Source: Skermanella aerolata KACC 11604
GTDB taxonomy: Bacteria > Pseudomonadota > Alphaproteobacteria > Azospirillales > Azospirillaceae
Direction of reading: 5' to 3'
DNA: 64,000 bases
Assembly: GCF_000936425.1 (NCBI RefSeq)
Contig: NZ_AVFK01000007.1
Span: 124,001 to 188,000, forward strand
Both the position numbers and the translations under genes were made by a program. The notes beneath the pieces are model-generated. The model worked only from the letters and a program-made list of their open reading frames with translations. It ran no database searches and was not told the origin of the DNA. Of the stretch, positions 7,603-15,954 are shown piece by piece (within the stretch, counting starts at the first letter, position 1; each line of letters starts with the position of its first letter).

Positions 7603-9885
7603 ATGATGCGGTCCCAATACTTCTTCGAGCGATCGGTGCATCCGACTGGCCATTCGACCGGCGCCTCCTCTTCACGACGGATGCCGTGGACCCATCTCGG
7701 CTGGCCGGTACTGATCGCGACCTTGGGACTGCTTGCCACTGTCATCGCGACCGGCGCGACCTGGACTTCGGTGGAGCGGACGGATCAGGAGCGTTTCCTG
7801 CGCGGGGTCGAACAGACCCAGGCCGCGATGCTCGACCGCATGGAGACCTACATCGCGGTCATCCGGTCCACCGCCGCCCTTTTCGCCGCGAGCGAAGAAG
7901 TGACGCGGGCGGAGTTCAAGGCTTTCGTCACGAAGCTGACCCTGGGGGAGCGCTACCCCGGCATCCAGGGCATCGGCTACAGCGTGCACGTGCCGCCCGG
8001 CCAGGTAAAGCAGATCGAAGCCGAGATGCGGGCTCAAGGCGCCGAGGGGTTCCGGATCTGGCCGGACACGCCAAGGGACGAGATCAACACGATCATCTAC
8101 CTGGAGCCGTTCGACCGCCGCAACAAGGTCGCGGTCGGCTACGACATGTCGGTCGATCCGGTGCGCCGCGCCGCCATGGAGCGGGCGCGCGACACCGGGG
8201 AGCCAGCCTCGTCCGGCAAGGTCCGCCTCGTCCAGGAGATCGACCGGCAGGCGCAGGCGGGCTTCCTGATCTACGTGCCGGTCTATCGGAACGGCACCGT
8301 CCCGGCCACGGTCGAGGAGCGGCGCCGGCGGTTCCTGGGCCACGCCTATGCCCCGTTCCGCGCCGACGACCTGCTCGGCAAGCTCCTGGGCGGCGAGACG
8401 AGGCCCTACTTGGCATTGGAGGTCCATGACGGCGAACCGGACACCGGTACGCTGATGCACCGGTCCGGAGACTGGAGCGCCTTCAGCGACGTCCGCTACA
8501 GGACGGAACGCTCCCTGGAGGTGGCCGGCCGGCATTGGACGACCGTCTACATCGCGGGTCCCGGCCTTGAAGCGACGTCGGGGCGCTGGCTGGTCAGCGT
8601 CGTCGCCGTCGGCGGACTGCTCGCCACCGCGATGCTGCTGGTCGCCGCGTGGTTCCAGTCGCGCGCCCGCGCCGAAGCTGAGCGCGCTTCGGCGGCCGAG
8701 CTGCTGCGGGCGCAGGAACTCGAGATCATCAATGCCGTCGGCGCCGAGGTTTCGGCACAGCTCGACCTCGACCGGCTGGTACAATCCATCACCGACGCCG
8801 CGACCCGCGTTTCGGGCGCCCAGGTCGGCGCCTTTTTCTACAACGTTCACGACGAACGCGGCGAATCCTACATGCTGCACGCGCTGTCCGGCGCCAATCC
8901 CCGCCTGTTCGCCGGCTATTCGATGCCCCGCAACACGGAGCTGTTCGCCCCCACCTTCCGGGGCGAGGCTCCGGTCCGGTCCGACGACATCACGAAAGAC
9001 CCCCGCTACGGCAGGAACGCGCCGCATGGCGGCATGCCGCCGGGCCATCCCATGGTCCGCAGCTATCTGGCCGTCCCCGTCGTTTCCCGCTCCGGCGAAA
9101 CGCTGGGCGGGCTGCTCCTCGGACACGGCAAGCCGGGAGTCTTCACCATCCGCGCCGAGCGGCTGGTCGCCGGCCTCGCCGCCCAGGCCGCCGTGGCGGT
9201 CGACAATGCCCGGCTGTTCGGCGCGGTCCAGAAGGAGGCGGAGCGCCGCAAGCTCCTGCTCGACGAGCTCAACCACCGGGTCAAGAACACGCTGGCCGCC
9301 GTCCAGTCGATCGCGCGCCAGACCTCGCGGTCCGCCCCGACGCCCGAGGCGTTCGCCGCTTCCTTCGAAGGTCGTCTGTTCGCCCTCTCGCACACCCACG
9401 ACCTGCTGACGCGCGGCAACTGGGAAAACGCGCCGCTGGCGGAACTTGCCCGGTCCGAACTGGCGCCCTACGGCCAAAGCCGCGCCGTGGTGAAAGGCCC
9501 GGCCGTGTTGCTGCCACCCCAGGACGCCGTCGCGATCGGCATGGCCTTCCACGAACTGGCGACCAACGCCGCCAAATACGGCGCTCTGTCGACTGCCGGC
9601 GGCCACGTGCGGGTCGGCTGGTCGATAGCCCCGATCAACGGCAAGCCCTGGCTGAAGATCGTGTGGGAAGAAGCCGGCGGGCCTCCCGTAGCGGCGCCGA
9701 CGCGCCAAGGATTCGGCACGCGCCTGCTCGGCGGCGGGCTTGCCAATCAACTGGATGGAATGGTGACATTGGACTTCCCGGTCGGCGGCCTCCGCTGCGT
9801 GATCGAGTTTCCGCTTGTCACCGGCGCCGCTGCCGGAGCCGGCGCCGGGATGGAAACGAGGCTGGCGGCCGGGGCGGTGGCGTGA
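7603..9885 (+). CDS. hybrid-input sensor histidine kinase: CHASE, GAF, HWE kinase
   Basis: A roughly 760-residue membrane kinase. A transmembrane helix near residues 35-55 is followed by a periplasmic CHASE domain (segment GERYPGIQGIGYSVHV) and a second helix near 325-345 (SVVAVGGLLATAMLLVAAW). A cytoplasmic GAF domain spans about 370-540. The kinase core is of the HWE type: the phospho-accepting His is in ELNHRVKNTLAAVQ (residue 558 from this start), the N box is FHELATNAAKYGAL, and the WxE motif is present in IVWEEAGGP. The start is uncertain: ATG at 7603 is used, a GTG at 7582 is also in frame. It overlaps the downstream receiver gene by four bases, so the two probably act together. Confidence 0.9.
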   Translation: MMRSQYFFERSVHPTGHSTGASSSRRMPWTHLGWPVLIATLGLLATVIATGATWTSVERTDQERFLRGVEQTQAAMLDRMETYIAVIRSTAALFAASEEVTRAEFKAFVTKLTLGERYPGIQGIGYSVHVPPGQVKQIEAEMRAQGAEGFRIWPDTPRDEINTIIYLEPFDRRNKVAVGYDMSVDPVRRAAMERARDTGEPASSGKVRLVQEIDRQAQAGFLIYVPVYRNGTVPATVEERRRRFLGHAYAPFRADDLLGKLLGGETRPYLALEVHDGEPDTGTLMHRSGDWSAFSDVRYRTERSLEVAGRHWTTVYIAGPGLEATSGRWLVSVVAVGGLLATAMLLVAAWFQSRARAEAERASAAELLRAQELEIINAVGAEVSAQLDLDRLVQSITDAATRVSGAQVGAFFYNVHDERGESYMLHALSGANPRLFAGYSMPRNTELFAPTFRGEAPVRSDDITKDPRYGRNAPHGGMPPGHPMVRSYLAVPVVSRSGETLGGLLLGHGKPGVFTIRAERLVAGLAAQAAVAVDNARLFGAVQKEAERRKLLLDELNHRVKNTLAAVQSIARQTSRSAPTPEAFAASFEGRLFALSHTHDLLTRGNWENAPLAELARSELAPYGQSRAVVKGPAVLLPPQDAVAIGMAFHELATNAAKYGALSTAGGHVRVGWSIAPINGKPWLKIVWEEAGGPPVAAPTRQGFGTRLLGGGLANQLDGMVTLDFPVGGLRCVIEFPLVTGAAAGAGAGMETRLAAGAVA

Positions 9886-10274
9886 CCGAGGGTGCTGCGG
9901 AACCGAAAAGCCTCGAGGCGCTGCGCATCCTCGTGGTGGAGGATGAGATGCTGGTCGCCATGGAGCTGGGGGAAATCCTCCAGGGCTTCGGCTGCTTCGT
10001 GATCGGACCCGCGTCGCGCATCCGCCACGCTCTCCGCCTCGCCGGCGAGGCGGAGATCGACGCCGCCGTGCTCGACGTCAACGTCGCCGGCGAAAAGGTC
10101 TTTCCGGTCGCCGAGGTGCTGACCCGCCGGGGCGTGCCGTTCGTATTCGCCACCGGCTACGGCGCCGCCGGCATCGACGGCGTCTTCCCCGACAGTCCCA
10201 TCCTTCAGAAGCCCTATGCGGAAGCGGCCCTGGCCGCGGCGCTGACGGACGCCCTGTCGCGCCCGGCCGCCTGA
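9882..10274 (+). CDS. single-domain response regulator
   Basis: A 130-residue receiver starting at a GTG that overlaps the kinase stop (GTGA, 9882-9885), which indicates translational coupling. Key residues are E20-D21-E22, the phosphorylatable D65 in AVLDVNV, T91 in FATGYG and K110 in LQKPY. This FATGYG/LQKPY pattern is typical of receivers encoded with HWE kinases. There is no output domain. A longer upstream reading in the same frame overlaps the kinase gene and is not supported. Confidence 0.88.
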   Translation: MTEGAAEPKSLEALRILVVEDEMLVAMELGEILQGFGCFVIGPASRIRHALRLAGEAEIDAAVLDVNVAGEKVFPVAEVLTRRGVPFVFATGYGAAGIDGVFPDSPILQKPYAEAALAAALTDALSRPAA

Positions 10275-10302
10275 ACCGCCGGATCGCGCAAGGCTCCGGC
10301 CG

Positions 10303-11901
10303 TCATGCCGCGGTTTCGTCCACCGGCAGCGTGAAGTGAAAGGTGGCGCCGTGCCGGAGGTTGTTCGTCATCCACAGCCGTCCGCCGTGCGATTCGACGA
10401 TCGACTGGCAGATCATCAGTCCCATGCCCAGCCCGTATGACTTGGTCGTGAAGAACGGCTCGAAGATCCGGTCCTCGTGCTTGGCATCCAGCCCGGTGCC
10501 GGCATCCTCCACCGATACGACGATGCAGTGCGGCTCATGGATACCTGACCGGATGCGGAGCACGCGCGCCCGGTCGGTGACCGTGCTCATGGCGTCGATC
10601 GCATTCGTCACCAGGTTCGTCAGGACCTGCTGAAGCTGGACGGGATTTCCGGTAACCGCCGGCAGGTCACCGTCCAACTCGGTCTGGACGGCGACGCGGC
10701 TCAACCGCACATCGCTCTGCGTTTGCCCGAGCACGTCCTGGATCAGCCCGTTGACGTTCAGCGGAAACCGGTCCTGCGCGCCCTTCCGGAACACCGTCCT
10801 GACGCTCTCGATGATCTTCGCGGCGCGGTGTCCGTCGTTGACGATGCTCTTCAGCGCCGCCTTGGTCTCGTCCAGGTCGGGCTGTTCCCTTTGCAGCCAG
10901 CGCAGGCCCGCATCGGCATGGGTGACCATGCTCGTCAGCGGCTGGTTGACCTCGTGGGCGATCGAAGCCGACAGGACTTCCATCGTCGTCAGCCGCGCTT
11001 CCCGCGTCCGGCGTTCGGCCGAGACGGACCGCGCAAGCCGCGCGTACAGCGTCGTCGTCTCGGACAGCAGGACCAGCAGCACCAAGCTTGCCGACATCAG
11101 CCCGTAGAGGCGGCCGGCCCACCAGCCGACGCTGAAGCGGCCGGCGCTGATGTATCCCAGCAGGAAAGTCTCGATCAGCCAGACGCACAGGACGACCATC
11201 AGCCAGAGATCGAGCACGGAACGCCGCCGGGACCACAGCAGCGCCAGCGCCGCGAGGCAGAGGACGGACGCGGTTGCCGGAACGTAGCTCCAGATCGCGG
11301 AAACCCGCGATGTGTCGGTCATCAGGCGCGGCAGCAGGGCGTCGTCCGAAACGCTGATCCAGGTCAGTCCGCAGATCGCGGCGACGACAGCCGCGATGCT
11401 CCCAGGAACGATCCTGTTCACCGGTCCGGACAGATCGCCCTCGGTGGGAGAGGAATCCTTCAGCAGGACGTAGACGAGCACGAACAGCGGCAGTCCGATG
11501 CGCCGGACCGCCGCGATCAGCGCCGTGCCCTGAAGGCCGGCATCGAGCAGGCCGGAAGGTCCGAACACTCCGGGAAAGGTGAGGACCCACGGGATTATCA
11601 GCAGCGCCGTCGACAGGTAGCCTGCCGCCAGGACCAGCATGGCGCGGGAGCGCTGGATCGCGACCAGGACGAACAGCAGCGCCGAGGTGATCAGTTCGGC
11701 CATCAGCACCGCGGTCGCATAAGCCGGCAGCAGTATCTGCGTGTCGTTCAGCGGGACCCGCGCGAACGGCACCGTCACGATCAGGGCCAGCACCAATGCC
11801 AGAAGCACCCAGACAGCCAGCCGGACCTGCCCCCGGCTGGGCGGCACCGTCGAGACAAGAAACTTCCGGTCGTCCGGCAACTCGTTTTCCAGCCTCAGCA
11901 T
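10303..11901 (-). CDS. membrane sensor histidine kinase with MASE4-like input
   Basis: A 532-residue kinase. The N-terminal 280 residues contain about eight hydrophobic helices, resembling the MASE4-type membrane sensor. Then comes a HisKA dimerisation domain with the phospho-accepting His in SASIAHEVNQPLTSM, and an ATPase domain with N box (NLVTNAIDAM), G1 (VEDAGTGL), F box (EPFFTTK) and G2 (GLGMGLMI). The HEVNQPL motif is characteristic of the NtrB/FixL/DctB-like group. The ATG at 11901 is preferred because GGGCGGGAC precedes it; the frame can be extended to a TTG at 11928. It is convergent with the receiver gene at 9882, and no partner response regulator is adjacent. Confidence 0.88.
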   Translation of the reverse strand: MLRLENELPDDRKFLVSTVPPSRGQVRLAVWVLLALVLALIVTVPFARVPLNDTQILLPAYATAVLMAELITSALLFVLVAIQRSRAMLVLAAGYLSTALLIIPWVLTFPGVFGPSGLLDAGLQGTALIAAVRRIGLPLFVLVYVLLKDSSPTEGDLSGPVNRIVPGSIAAVVAAICGLTWISVSDDALLPRLMTDTSRVSAIWSYVPATASVLCLAALALLWSRRRSVLDLWLMVVLCVWLIETFLLGYISAGRFSVGWWAGRLYGLMSASLVLLVLLSETTTLYARLARSVSAERRTREARLTTMEVLSASIAHEVNQPLTSMVTHADAGLRWLQREQPDLDETKAALKSIVNDGHRAAKIIESVRTVFRKGAQDRFPLNVNGLIQDVLGQTQSDVRLSRVAVQTELDGDLPAVTGNPVQLQQVLTNLVTNAIDAMSTVTDRARVLRIRSGIHEPHCIVVSVEDAGTGLDAKHEDRIFEPFFTTKSYGLGMGLMICQSIVESHGGRLWMTNNLRHGATFHFTLPVDETAA

Positions 11902-12056
11902 GTCCCGCCCAAATCGATCCAAAACCAATTAATTCGCCCGTCAGCCTTAACAGCAATACCAACGTATATATAAAAGAGACCCAGAGGCAATATCGCCCCC
12001 CGGCCGGAATCTTCATGCTGCGCGGCATCGCAGGGAATCAAGAAGAGGGACGAGCC

Positions 12057-12758
12057 ATGGGCATCACCACCAAGCCGGAGCTTCTGACTCCGACCAACTG
12101 TCAGGTCATCTTCATCGACCAGCAGCCGCAGATGGCGTTCGGCGTTCAGTCGATCGACCGTCAGGTGCTGAAGAACAACACCGTGGCGCTCGCCAAGGCG
12201 GCGAAGGTATTCGACATCCCGGTGACGCTGACGACGGTCGAGACGGAAAGCTTCTCGGGCCACACCTATCCGGAACTGCTCGGCGTCTTCCCCGACCACC
12301 CGATCCTCGAGCGGACCTCGATGAACTCCTGGGACGACCAGAAGGTCCGCGACGCGCTGGCGAAGAACGGCCAGAAGAAGGTCGTCGTGTCCGGCCTGTG
12401 GACGGAAGTCTGCAACAACAGCTTCGCCTTCTCCGCGATGGCCGAGGGCGGCTACGAGATCTTCATGGTCGCCGACGCGTCGGGCGGCACCAGCAAGGAA
12501 GCGCACGATTACTCCATGCAGCGCATGATCCAGGCCGGTGTCGTGCCCGTGACCTGGCAGCAGGTAATGCTGGAATGGCAGCGCGACTGGGCGCACCGCG
12601 ACACCTACGACGCCGTCATGAACATCGTGCGGGAGCATTCCGGCGCCTACGGCATGGGGGTCGACTACGCCTACACGATGGTCCACAAGGCGCCCGAGCG
12701 CGTCAAGCACGGCCAGCGCCTGGACCCGGTCGCCGCGAACAAGCTGGCCGCCGAGTAA
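12057..12758 (+). CDS. isochorismatase-family cysteine hydrolase, YcaC-like
   Basis: A 233-residue alpha/beta hydrolase of the isochorismatase superfamily. The nucleophile is C118 in LWTEVCNN and the acid is D21 in FIDQQPQ. Where most members have a catalytic lysine, this protein has R85 in the ERTSMNSWDD segment, as I recall for E. coli YcaC, which aligns well along the chain (DASGG, C-terminal RDW element). The start is chosen at the ATG preceded by AAGAAGAGGGA; a longer frame upstream is unsupported. It heads a three-gene unit with XapX and an amidohydrolase. The substrate is unknown in this subfamily. Confidence 0.88.
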   Translation: MGITTKPELLTPTNCQVIFIDQQPQMAFGVQSIDRQVLKNNTVALAKAAKVFDIPVTLTTVETESFSGHTYPELLGVFPDHPILERTSMNSWDDQKVRDALAKNGQKKVVVSGLWTEVCNNSFAFSAMAEGGYEIFMVADASGGTSKEAHDYSMQRMIQAGVVPVTWQQVMLEWQRDWAHRDTYDAVMNIVREHSGAYGMGVDYAYTMVHKAPERVKHGQRLDPVAANKLAAE

Positions 12759-12799
12759 TCCGGAGCAGCCCTTTCCTTCCCGTGGCGAGAGGTTTTGCC

Positions 12800-13093
12800 A
12801 TGAAAGCCTATGTCATAACCCTCGCCGTCGGGCTCCTGGTCGGCGCCCTCTACGGCCTGCTGAACGTGCGCTCCCCCGCCCCGCCGGTCATAGCGTTGAT
12901 CGGACTGCTCGGCATCCTGATCGGCGAGCAGATCCCGCCGATGGCCAAGCGGCTGCTGGGCGGGCAGGCCATCACCGTGTCGTCGCTCCGCGAGAATTGC
13001 GGCGAGCACGTCTTCGGACGCCTGCCGACCGCTCGGACCTGCTCCGGCAATATCGAACCCAATACCGCACCCAAGGCGAAGACCGCAGCATGA
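12800..13093 (+). CDS. XapX domain protein
   Basis: A 97-residue protein with two hydrophobic segments (about residues 4-22 and 30-47) separated by RSPAPP, and GEQIPP after the second. This is the XapX domain layout, an uncharacterised small membrane domain. The remaining 45 residues are polar and contain two cysteines (ENCGEH and RTCSG), an unusual extension compared with the minimal 50-60-residue domain. It sits 41 bases after the isochorismatase-like gene and overlaps the amidohydrolase start by four bases. Confidence 0.82.
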   Translation: MKAYVITLAVGLLVGALYGLLNVRSPAPPVIALIGLLGILIGEQIPPMAKRLLGGQAITVSSLRENCGEHVFGRLPTARTCSGNIEPNTAPKAKTAA

Positions 13094-15048
13094 CCGATCC
13101 CAACCGCCGCGACATCATCGCCGGCGCCACGGCGCTCGGCCTCACAGCCCTGATGAGGACACCCGCCATGGGCCAGACCGCCACACCCGACCTGATCCTG
13201 ATCAACGGCAAGTTCACCACGCTCGACCGGTCGAACCCGTCACCCCAGGCTGTTGCGATCACCGGCGGCCGTTTCTCCGCCGTCGGCGACGCCGCGGACG
13301 TCATGGCGGCCAAGGGACCGTCCACCAGGGTCATCGACCTTGGCGGCCGCCGCGCCATTCCGGGCCTGTGCGACAACCACATCCACGTCATCCGGGGCGG
13401 GCTGAACTTCAACATGGAGCTGCGCTGGGACGGCGTCTCCAGCCTTGCCGACGCGATGGACATGCTGCGGCGGCAGGTCGCCAACACGCCGGCTCCCCAA
13501 TGGGTCCGCATCGTCGGCGGCTTCACCGAACACCAGTTCGCCGAAAAGCGCCTGCCGACGCTGGAGGAGATCAACCGGGCGGCTCCTGACACTCCCGTCT
13601 TCATCCTGCACCTCTACGACAGGGCGCTGATGAACGCGGCGGCCCTGCGGGTCATCGGCTACACCAAGGATACCAAGGACCCGCCCGGCGGAATCATCGA
13701 GCGGGACGCCCAGGGCAACCCGACCGGCCTGCTGATCGCCAGCCCCAACGCCGGCATCCTTTATTCGACGCTCGCCAAGGGGCCGAAGCTGCCGTTCGAG
13801 TATCAGGTGAACTCGACCCGGCACTTCATGCGCGACCTCAACCGCCTCGGCGTGACCAGCGTCATCGACGCCGGCGGCGGCTACCAGAACTACCCCGAGG
13901 ACTACGAGGTCATCGACCGGCTGCATAAGGACGGCGAGCTGACGCTGCGGATCGCCTACAACCTGTTCACCCAGAAGCCGAAGGAAGAGAAGGAGGATTT
14001 CCTGCGCTGGACGTCCCAGTCCAAGTACCAGCAGGGCGACGACTACTTCCGGCTGAACGGGGCTGGCGAGATGCTGGTCTACTCCGCCGCCGACTTCGAG
14101 GACTTCAGGGTCGAGCGTCCCGACATGCCGCCGGAGATGGAGGGCGAGCTTGAACAGGTCGTCCGCGTCCTGGCCCAAAACCGCTGGCCCTGGCGGCTGC
14201 ACGCCACCTACGACGAGACGATCTCACGCTCGCTCGACGTCTTCGAGAAGGTCAACGCGGAAATTCCGCTCGACGGCCTGCACTGGTTCTTCGACCATGC
14301 CGAGACGATCAGCGACAAGTCGATCGACCGCATCGCCAAACTTGGCGGCGGCATCGCCGTCCAGCACCGGATGGCCTATCAGGGCGAATACTTCGTCGAG
14401 CGGTACGGCAACGAGGCGGCCGAGCACACGCCGCCGATCAAGCGCATCATGGACGCGGGCGTCAAGATCTCCGCCGGCACCGACGCCACCCGCGTCGCGT
14501 CCTACGACCCCTGGGTCTCGATCTCCTGGCTCGTCACCGGCAAGACCCTGGGGGGGTTGCGGCTCTATCCCGAACGGAACTGCCTGGACCGCGAGACGGC
14601 GCTGCGGATGTGGACGGAGAACACGACCTGGTTCTCCAACGAGGAGGACAAGAAGGGCAACATCAAGACCGGCCAGCTTGCCGATCTGGTCGTTCTCGAC
14701 CGCGACTACTTCGAGGTCCCGAGCGACGACATCCGGCACCTGCAATCGGTCCTGACCATCGTCGACGGCAAGCCGGTCTACGGCGTCGGCCCCTTCGCCG
14801 GCGACGCACCGACCCCACCGCCCGCCATGCCGGACTGGTCGCCGGTCCGGACCTTCGGCGGCTACCACAAGCAGACCGCCGATGCCCGGCCAAGTCAGTT
14901 GGAACGTGTCGCTGCCTCGGCCTGCAGCTGCGCCAGCGGATGCGGCGTCCACGGCCACGCCCATGCCGACGCCTGGGGCTCGTCCGTCCCGGTCTCCGAC
15001 CTCCGCACGTTCTGGGGCGCGCTCGGCTGCTCCTGCTGGATGGTGTGA
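13090..15048 (+). CDS. amidohydrolase family 3 (YtcJ-like), Tat-exported
   Basis: A 652-residue metal-dependent hydrolase. The N-terminus (NRRDIIAGATALGLTALM) has a twin arginine followed by a hydrophobic stretch, so export by Tat is likely. The amidohydrolase fold then begins (DLILINGKFTTLD) with the HxH metal motif at H97 and H99 (CDNHIHV). Later ligands are seen in LHWFFDHAE and in the GTDATRVASYDPW segment. The C-terminal 50 residues contain a Cys/Ala-rich tail (ASACSCASGCGVHGHAH), possibly metal binding. The start overlaps the XapX stop. Substrate unknown; related proteins hydrolyse amides or formamide derivatives. Confidence 0.88.
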   Translation: MTDPNRRDIIAGATALGLTALMRTPAMGQTATPDLILINGKFTTLDRSNPSPQAVAITGGRFSAVGDAADVMAAKGPSTRVIDLGGRRAIPGLCDNHIHVIRGGLNFNMELRWDGVSSLADAMDMLRRQVANTPAPQWVRIVGGFTEHQFAEKRLPTLEEINRAAPDTPVFILHLYDRALMNAAALRVIGYTKDTKDPPGGIIERDAQGNPTGLLIASPNAGILYSTLAKGPKLPFEYQVNSTRHFMRDLNRLGVTSVIDAGGGYQNYPEDYEVIDRLHKDGELTLRIAYNLFTQKPKEEKEDFLRWTSQSKYQQGDDYFRLNGAGEMLVYSAADFEDFRVERPDMPPEMEGELEQVVRVLAQNRWPWRLHATYDETISRSLDVFEKVNAEIPLDGLHWFFDHAETISDKSIDRIAKLGGGIAVQHRMAYQGEYFVERYGNEAAEHTPPIKRIMDAGVKISAGTDATRVASYDPWVSISWLVTGKTLGGLRLYPERNCLDRETALRMWTENTTWFSNEEDKKGNIKTGQLADLVVLDRDYFEVPSDDIRHLQSVLTIVDGKPVYGVGPFAGDAPTPPPAMPDWSPVRTFGGYHKQTADARPSQLERVAASACSCASGCGVHGHAHADAWGSSVPVSDLRTFWGALGCSCWMV

Positions 15049-15087
15049 TACCGCAGCCGGAAAGTTCCAACTTGTCGGCGCGTCGAT

Positions 15088-15183
15088 GTCGGGCTGAAGA
15101 GGCCCGACACGGCTCGATCCGGTGTCGGCACTGGCGTTTCAGGACAGCGTCACCCGTAGGTCGGGCCTCTTCGGCCCGACACC
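15088..15183. repeat. REP-type palindrome pair, class 1 (degenerate copy)
   Basis: Two opposed palindromic units occupy the gap between the convergent amidohydrolase and DNA-binding-protein genes. The left unit at 15088-15108 and the right unit at 15156-15183 share the stem GTCGGGC / GCCCGAC. The right unit carries the GTAG head typical of REP elements; the left one has lost its CTAC counterpart (ACGG instead). The loops differ by one base. The same family occurs as a perfect pair at 21867-21952. Such elements are mobilised by RAYT-type transposases; none is encoded in this window. Confidence 0.75.
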
Positions 15184-15214
15184 TAACCTTCCAGACCGAC
15201 TGATGTTCGGTGCT

Positions 15215-15805
15215 TCAAAGGCCGAAGGTCAGCTGCTTCACTTCCGGCTTGAACTTCCGCGCCGCCTTGGCCGCTTTCGCCTCCGCTGCGGCGGCGGCCT
15301 TATCCTCCGGTACCGGCTTCACAGGCACAGGTTTCTCCGGCACAGGCTTCGCGGGCGCCGCCTCGACCGGAGCGGCCTGGACCTCGGCGGCGGGCTGCTC
15401 CAGCTTCTCGGCCTTCTTCTTGCGGGCGGCCGGCTTCCGCTCCCCCGCCGGCTTTGGCGACTTGCCGACGCCCTTTGCGGCGCGCTCCAGCGCTTCGTCC
15501 CTGGCGATGGCTTCGGGCGACTGCGGATCGCCGCTCAGCCATTTTCCGCGTTTGATGACCTCGTTGACGCGGCCCTGGTTGACGCCCAGCTTGAAGGCGA
15601 TCTCCTGCTGGGTCATCTTGGTGTTCTCGTGGAGGATCACGATCTGCTGCGCCAGATCCGGCGTCATCTTCCGCCCGGTCACCCGACGGGCCGGCGCTAC
15701 GGACCGCTTGGCGCGGTCGCGCTCCTTAAGCTTTTCCAGCACGGCGAGGGCATTGTCCATCCCCTGCTCGCGCAGCGCTTCTTCGAATTCCTTGAGCGTC
15801 GTCAT
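15215..15805 (-). CDS. helix-turn-helix protein with Lys/Pro/Ala-rich tail
   Basis: A 196-residue protein of unknown function. Residues 1-30 are predicted helical (TTLKEFEEALREQGMDNALAV). Residues about 47-90 contain a helix-turn-helix-like stretch (MTQQEIAFKLGVNQGRVNEV) that suggests DNA binding. From about residue 105 the chain is low complexity: lysine, alanine and proline, including KPVPEKPVPVKPVPEDK, resembling histone-H1-like or nucleoid-associated tails. The ATG at 15805 is used; the frame continues upstream to 16306 but that part lies antisense to the kinase gene at 15955 and is not credible. Function could be a regulator or a chromatin-associated protein. Confidence 0.7.
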   Translation of the reverse strand: MTTLKEFEEALREQGMDNALAVLEKLKERDRAKRSVAPARRVTGRKMTPDLAQQIVILHENTKMTQQEIAFKLGVNQGRVNEVIKRGKWLSGDPQSPEAIARDEALERAAKGVGKSPKPAGERKPAARKKKAEKLEQPAAEVQAAPVEAAPAKPVPEKPVPVKPVPEDKAAAAAEAKAAKAARKFKPEVKQLTFGL

Positions 15806-15954
15806 GACGGACAAACCCCCGAAGTTGTCGGCCCTGCAACTGGTGACGCCGGGCGATCTCATCAACCACCGTGAAATTAAAAGATAAGTTCCTTTCCATA
15901 GAATCAACAAGGGAAAAACGAAGTCTTCCGGCAACTTAACATCAATCGACTGCG

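Noticed and set aside
9663-9881. Extended N-terminus of the second response regulator
   Set aside because: This stretch is inside the HWE kinase gene in another frame; the receiver fold begins right after the coupled GTG at 9882.
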